Shown here: piece after piece, positions 5,395 to 7,304 of the stretch
Position numbering within the stretch: the first letter of the stretch is position 1
Layout: every line of letters begins with the position of its first letter
Assembly (NCBI GenBank): GCA_945919165.1
Contig: CAMEIZ010000094.1
Location: forward strand, 1 to 7,304
Source of the DNA: an uncultured Traorella sp.
GTDB taxonomy: Bacteria; Bacillota_I; Bacilli_A; Erysipelotrichales; Erysipelotrichaceae
Direction of reading: 5' to 3'
Length of the DNA: 7,304 nt
Made by a program: the position numbers and the translations under genes
The notes under the pieces: model-generated
Told to the model about the DNA's origin: nothing
What the model saw: the letters and a program-made list of their open reading frames with translations, nothing else
The model's database searches: none

Positions 5395-6687
5395 ATGTCA
5401 AATTCATTTAAAGCAAGAATGTTGTTTCTATTAAGTTTTATCTTGATTATGATCTTGCTGCTGATTGTTGTATTTTTAAGAGTAAATGGTGTTTTAGGTA
5501 CCTATATGCATTTAGTCGGGCAAAAAGAAATCAAAATAGAAATTAATGAAAGATATGATGAACAAGGTGTTATAGTAAAGAAAAATTTTCAGCTTATTCA
5601 TGATGATATTCAGATTCAAGGCAATGTAGACACCGAAAATTGCGGAACCTATGAAATCAGTTATGTATATGATAACAAAAGAATAATTCGAAAAGTTATG
5701 GTGAATGATACGATTGCACCGCTTATAACTTTAAAAGGAGATGCAACTCAGATTGTTTTTCAACAGGAAGAATATGAAGAACAGGGTGTTGATATTCAAG
5801 ACAATTCGAAAAAAGATCTTCAGCAGTATTTAAAAATTCAAAATAATGTGGATACATCAAATATTGGTGAATATAAAGTTATCTATCAAGTTTGGGATGA
5901 TGCAGGGAATACAGCCAGTATCGAAAGAAAAGTATTGGTTGTGGAAAATCCTTTGATTATGCAATTACATTATCATTACGATGATTATGTTAATGAAAGA
6001 ATCGGATGGTGGTTTAAAAAAGCGAATGATCATGAACGAAAAGTACCAACACTAGATGAAACTATTATGAAAGAAACAAACACTTTTTCTCTTGGTCTAA
6101 ATGAGAAAGTAATCTATCTAACATTTGATGAAGGAGGTAATGAAAAAACTTATATTAAGGAAATTACAGAAATTCTAAATGAACAAAATGTTAAAGCAAC
6201 CTACTTTTTAACAAGAAATTATATATTAAATGAAGCAGAATTCATGAAAAAACTTATTGAAAATGGTCATGAAATTGGCAATCATACACGTACTCATCCT
6301 GACATGACAGCTTTAGCGAATGAAAAAGAATGTGAAAGATTTGTTCGAGAAATCATGGAAACACAAAAAGCCATATATGAAGTTACAAAAGTAATGCCTC
6401 CGCGAATTTTCCGTTTTCCAAAAGGAGATTATTCTCTAAGAAGTTTATATATGGTTAAAGACTTGGGATATTCGACTTATTTCTGGAGTCACGCTTATGA
6501 TGATTACAGTCAGGATGTCAGTAAAGAATATGCTTATAATAATCTAATATCTCATCTTCATAAAGGAGCAATTTATCTTTTACATCCATCTAATCAGGGG
6601 AATTATGAAGCCATGAAAGATTTTATTATTGAGGTTAAAAGCCAGGGATATCGATTTGAACTTGTAAGTCAGATAAAAAAGGTTTAA
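5395..6687 (+). CDS. Membrane-anchored PdaA-like polysaccharide deacetylase with two Ig-like repeats
   Basis: This is a probable peptidoglycan N-acetyl deacetylase of the NodB/CE4 fold, acting outside the membrane. The 430-residue product has an N-terminal signal anchor (about 9-30). Two related Ig-like repeats of DUF5011 type follow (about 44-104 and 110-183), each with an EQGV motif, an NVDT motif and G-Y-x-V/I-x-Y. The catalytic domain is at 236-430. CE4 motifs are YLTFDEGG with Asp245, GNHTRTHPDMT with metal-ligand His297 and His301, FRFPKGDYS with Arg340, FWSHAYDDY (363-371), and AIYLLHPSNQGN with His397. The motif set, especially NHTxTHPDMT and GAIYLLH, resembles B. subtilis PdaA, the muramic-lactam (spore cortex) deacetylase. 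PdaA itself lacks Ig-like repeats. Motif 1 has Glu where classical CE4 enzymes have a second Asp. ATG 5395 is set by GGGGAGG at 5380-5386. Only 27 bases separate it from the next gene, so co-transcription is likely. Whether it acts in sporulation or on vegetative wall is open. Confidence 0.88.
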   Translation: MSNSFKARMLFLLSFILIMILLLIVVFLRVNGVLGTYMHLVGQKEIKIEINERYDEQGVIVKKNFQLIHDDIQIQGNVDTENCGTYEISYVYDNKRIIRKVMVNDTIAPLITLKGDATQIVFQQEEYEEQGVDIQDNSKKDLQQYLKIQNNVDTSNIGEYKVIYQVWDDAGNTASIERKVLVVENPLIMQLHYHYDDYVNERIGWWFKKANDHERKVPTLDETIMKETNTFSLGLNEKVIYLTFDEGGNEKTYIKEITEILNEQNVKATYFLTRNYILNEAEFMKKLIENGHEIGNHTRTHPDMTALANEKECERFVREIMETQKAIYEVTKVMPPRIFRFPKGDYSLRSLYMVKDLGYSTYFWSHAYDDYSQDVSKEYAYNNLISHLHKGAIYLLHPSNQGNYEAMKDFIIEVKSQGYRFELVSQIKKV

Positions 6688-6714
6688 AATAAGCAAATGA
6701 AGTGAGGTTAGATT

Positions 6715-7304
6715 ATGGTCAATAAGAGAATACAAGAGTTAAGAAAATTAATGAAGGAAAAGAATATTGATGCTTACTATATTCCAACAGATGATTTTCA
6801 TGCTTCTGAATATGTGGGTGATTATTTTAAATGCAGAGCATATATGAGTAATTTTTATGGCAGTGCTGGATATATGCTGATTACGCAAGAAAAAGCTTTA
6901 TTATGGACAGATGCCCGTTATTTTATCATTGCAGCCAAGGCTATTCAAAACAGCGAAGTTGAACTGATGAAAATAGGTGAAGAAGGGGTTTTAACATTTG
7001 ATGAATATGTTTTAAAAAATCTTCATGAAAATGATACCTTGGGGTTTGACGGACGTGTTGTCAGCGCAGCGAAAGTGGAGCATTTTAAAGATACATTTCA
7101 GCTGAAATACAAAACAGATGAAGATTTAATTGGTCAGATTTGGAAAGATCGTCCAGCTCTTTCTGATCAACCTGCCTTTTTTCTGGAAAACAGTATTACT
7201 GGAAAAAGCACAAATGAAAAACTAAAGGATATTCGAGAAAAGATGAATGAACTGGGAGCTGATGTTCATGTGATTTCAACTCTGGATGATTTAGCCTGGA
7301 TTTT
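6715..7304 (+). CDS. Aminopeptidase P family (Xaa-Pro) protein, 3' end outside window
   Basis: M24B peptidases remove an N-terminal residue next to proline, using two divalent metals. Only the first 196 codons are present, and the frame is open at the window edge. The visible part is the N-terminal creatinase-like domain (about 1-150), with AYYIPTDDFHASEYV (18-32), FYGSAGYMLIT (47-57) and LWTDARYF (61-68). The beginning of a second, related domain follows, with IWKDRPAL and a run ending in STLDDLAWI. The IWKDRP motif and second N-domain are typical of the long form (about 590 residues), so roughly two thirds including the catalytic metal site is missing. ATG 6715 has GTGAGG at 6702-6707, 7 bases upstream. 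No terminator or clear promoter lies between it and the deacetylase gene. Confidence 0.9.
   Translation, partial: MVNKRIQELRKLMKEKNIDAYYIPTDDFHASEYVGDYFKCRAYMSNFYGSAGYMLITQEKALLWTDARYFIIAAKAIQNSEVELMKIGEEGVLTFDEYVLKNLHENDTLGFDGRVVSAAKVEHFKDTFQLKYKTDEDLIGQIWKDRPALSDQPAFFLENSITGKSTNEKLKDIREKMNELGADVHVISTLDDLAWI

Noticed and set aside
1..7304. Searched for mobile elements, CRISPR arrays, tRNA or rRNA genes, riboswitches, toxin-antitoxin pairs and phage genes.
   Set aside because: None seen. The region is continuous same-strand coding with short spacers and uniform base composition.

Overview
The window reads as chromosomal DNA from a low-GC, probably strictly anaerobic Firmicute, most likely of the Erysipelotrichia type. 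This is inferred from AT-rich codon use, GGAGG-type ribosome binding sites, the gene content and Cys-rich cytosolic proteins. No database search was possible, so the taxon is a guess. All eight complete genes and one truncated gene lie on the + strand. They are tightly packed, with four stop/start overlaps and no non-coding stretch longer than 41 bases.

Region 1 (26-2437) is a division/sporulation block: a divergent minC, minD, a SpoIVFA-like membrane protein with a degenerate M23 fold, and a SpoIVFB-like M50 intramembrane metalloprotease. This order is the one known from Bacillus subtilis (mreBCD-minCD-spoIVFA-spoIVFB), so the minC-minD-spoIVFA-spoIVFB arrangement is an old conserved cluster. 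The SpoIVFB-like protein keeps the catalytic residues with the same spacing as B. subtilis but lacks the C-terminal CBS domain.

Region 2 (2455-5353) continues the same transcription unit. It holds a lipoprotein with the fold of a zinc/manganese ABC-transporter binding protein (ZnuA/PsaA type) in which the usual metal-ligand histidines appear replaced, then a COG2509-type FAD-dependent oxidoreductase, then the mechanosensitive channel MscL. The block ends in a strong intrinsic terminator.

Region 3 (5395-7304) holds a membrane-anchored PdaA-like polysaccharide deacetylase with two Ig-like (DUF5011-type) repeats, then the first third or so of a long-form aminopeptidase P. The right arm of the upstream terminator is also the Shine-Dalgarno sequence of the deacetylase gene, an unusual arrangement that may couple its expression to RNA folding.

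MinC and MinD place the septum. The SpoIVFA/SpoIVFB pair would control pro-sigma-K processing if the organism sporulates, and a PdaA-type deacetylase would act on peptidoglycan. MscL protects against osmotic downshock. The lipoprotein and the flavoprotein have no assignable role. I see no mobile element, CRISPR array, tRNA or rRNA. The best candidates for something new are the metal-ligand-less ZnuA-like lipoprotein and the terminator/ribosome-binding-site overlap.
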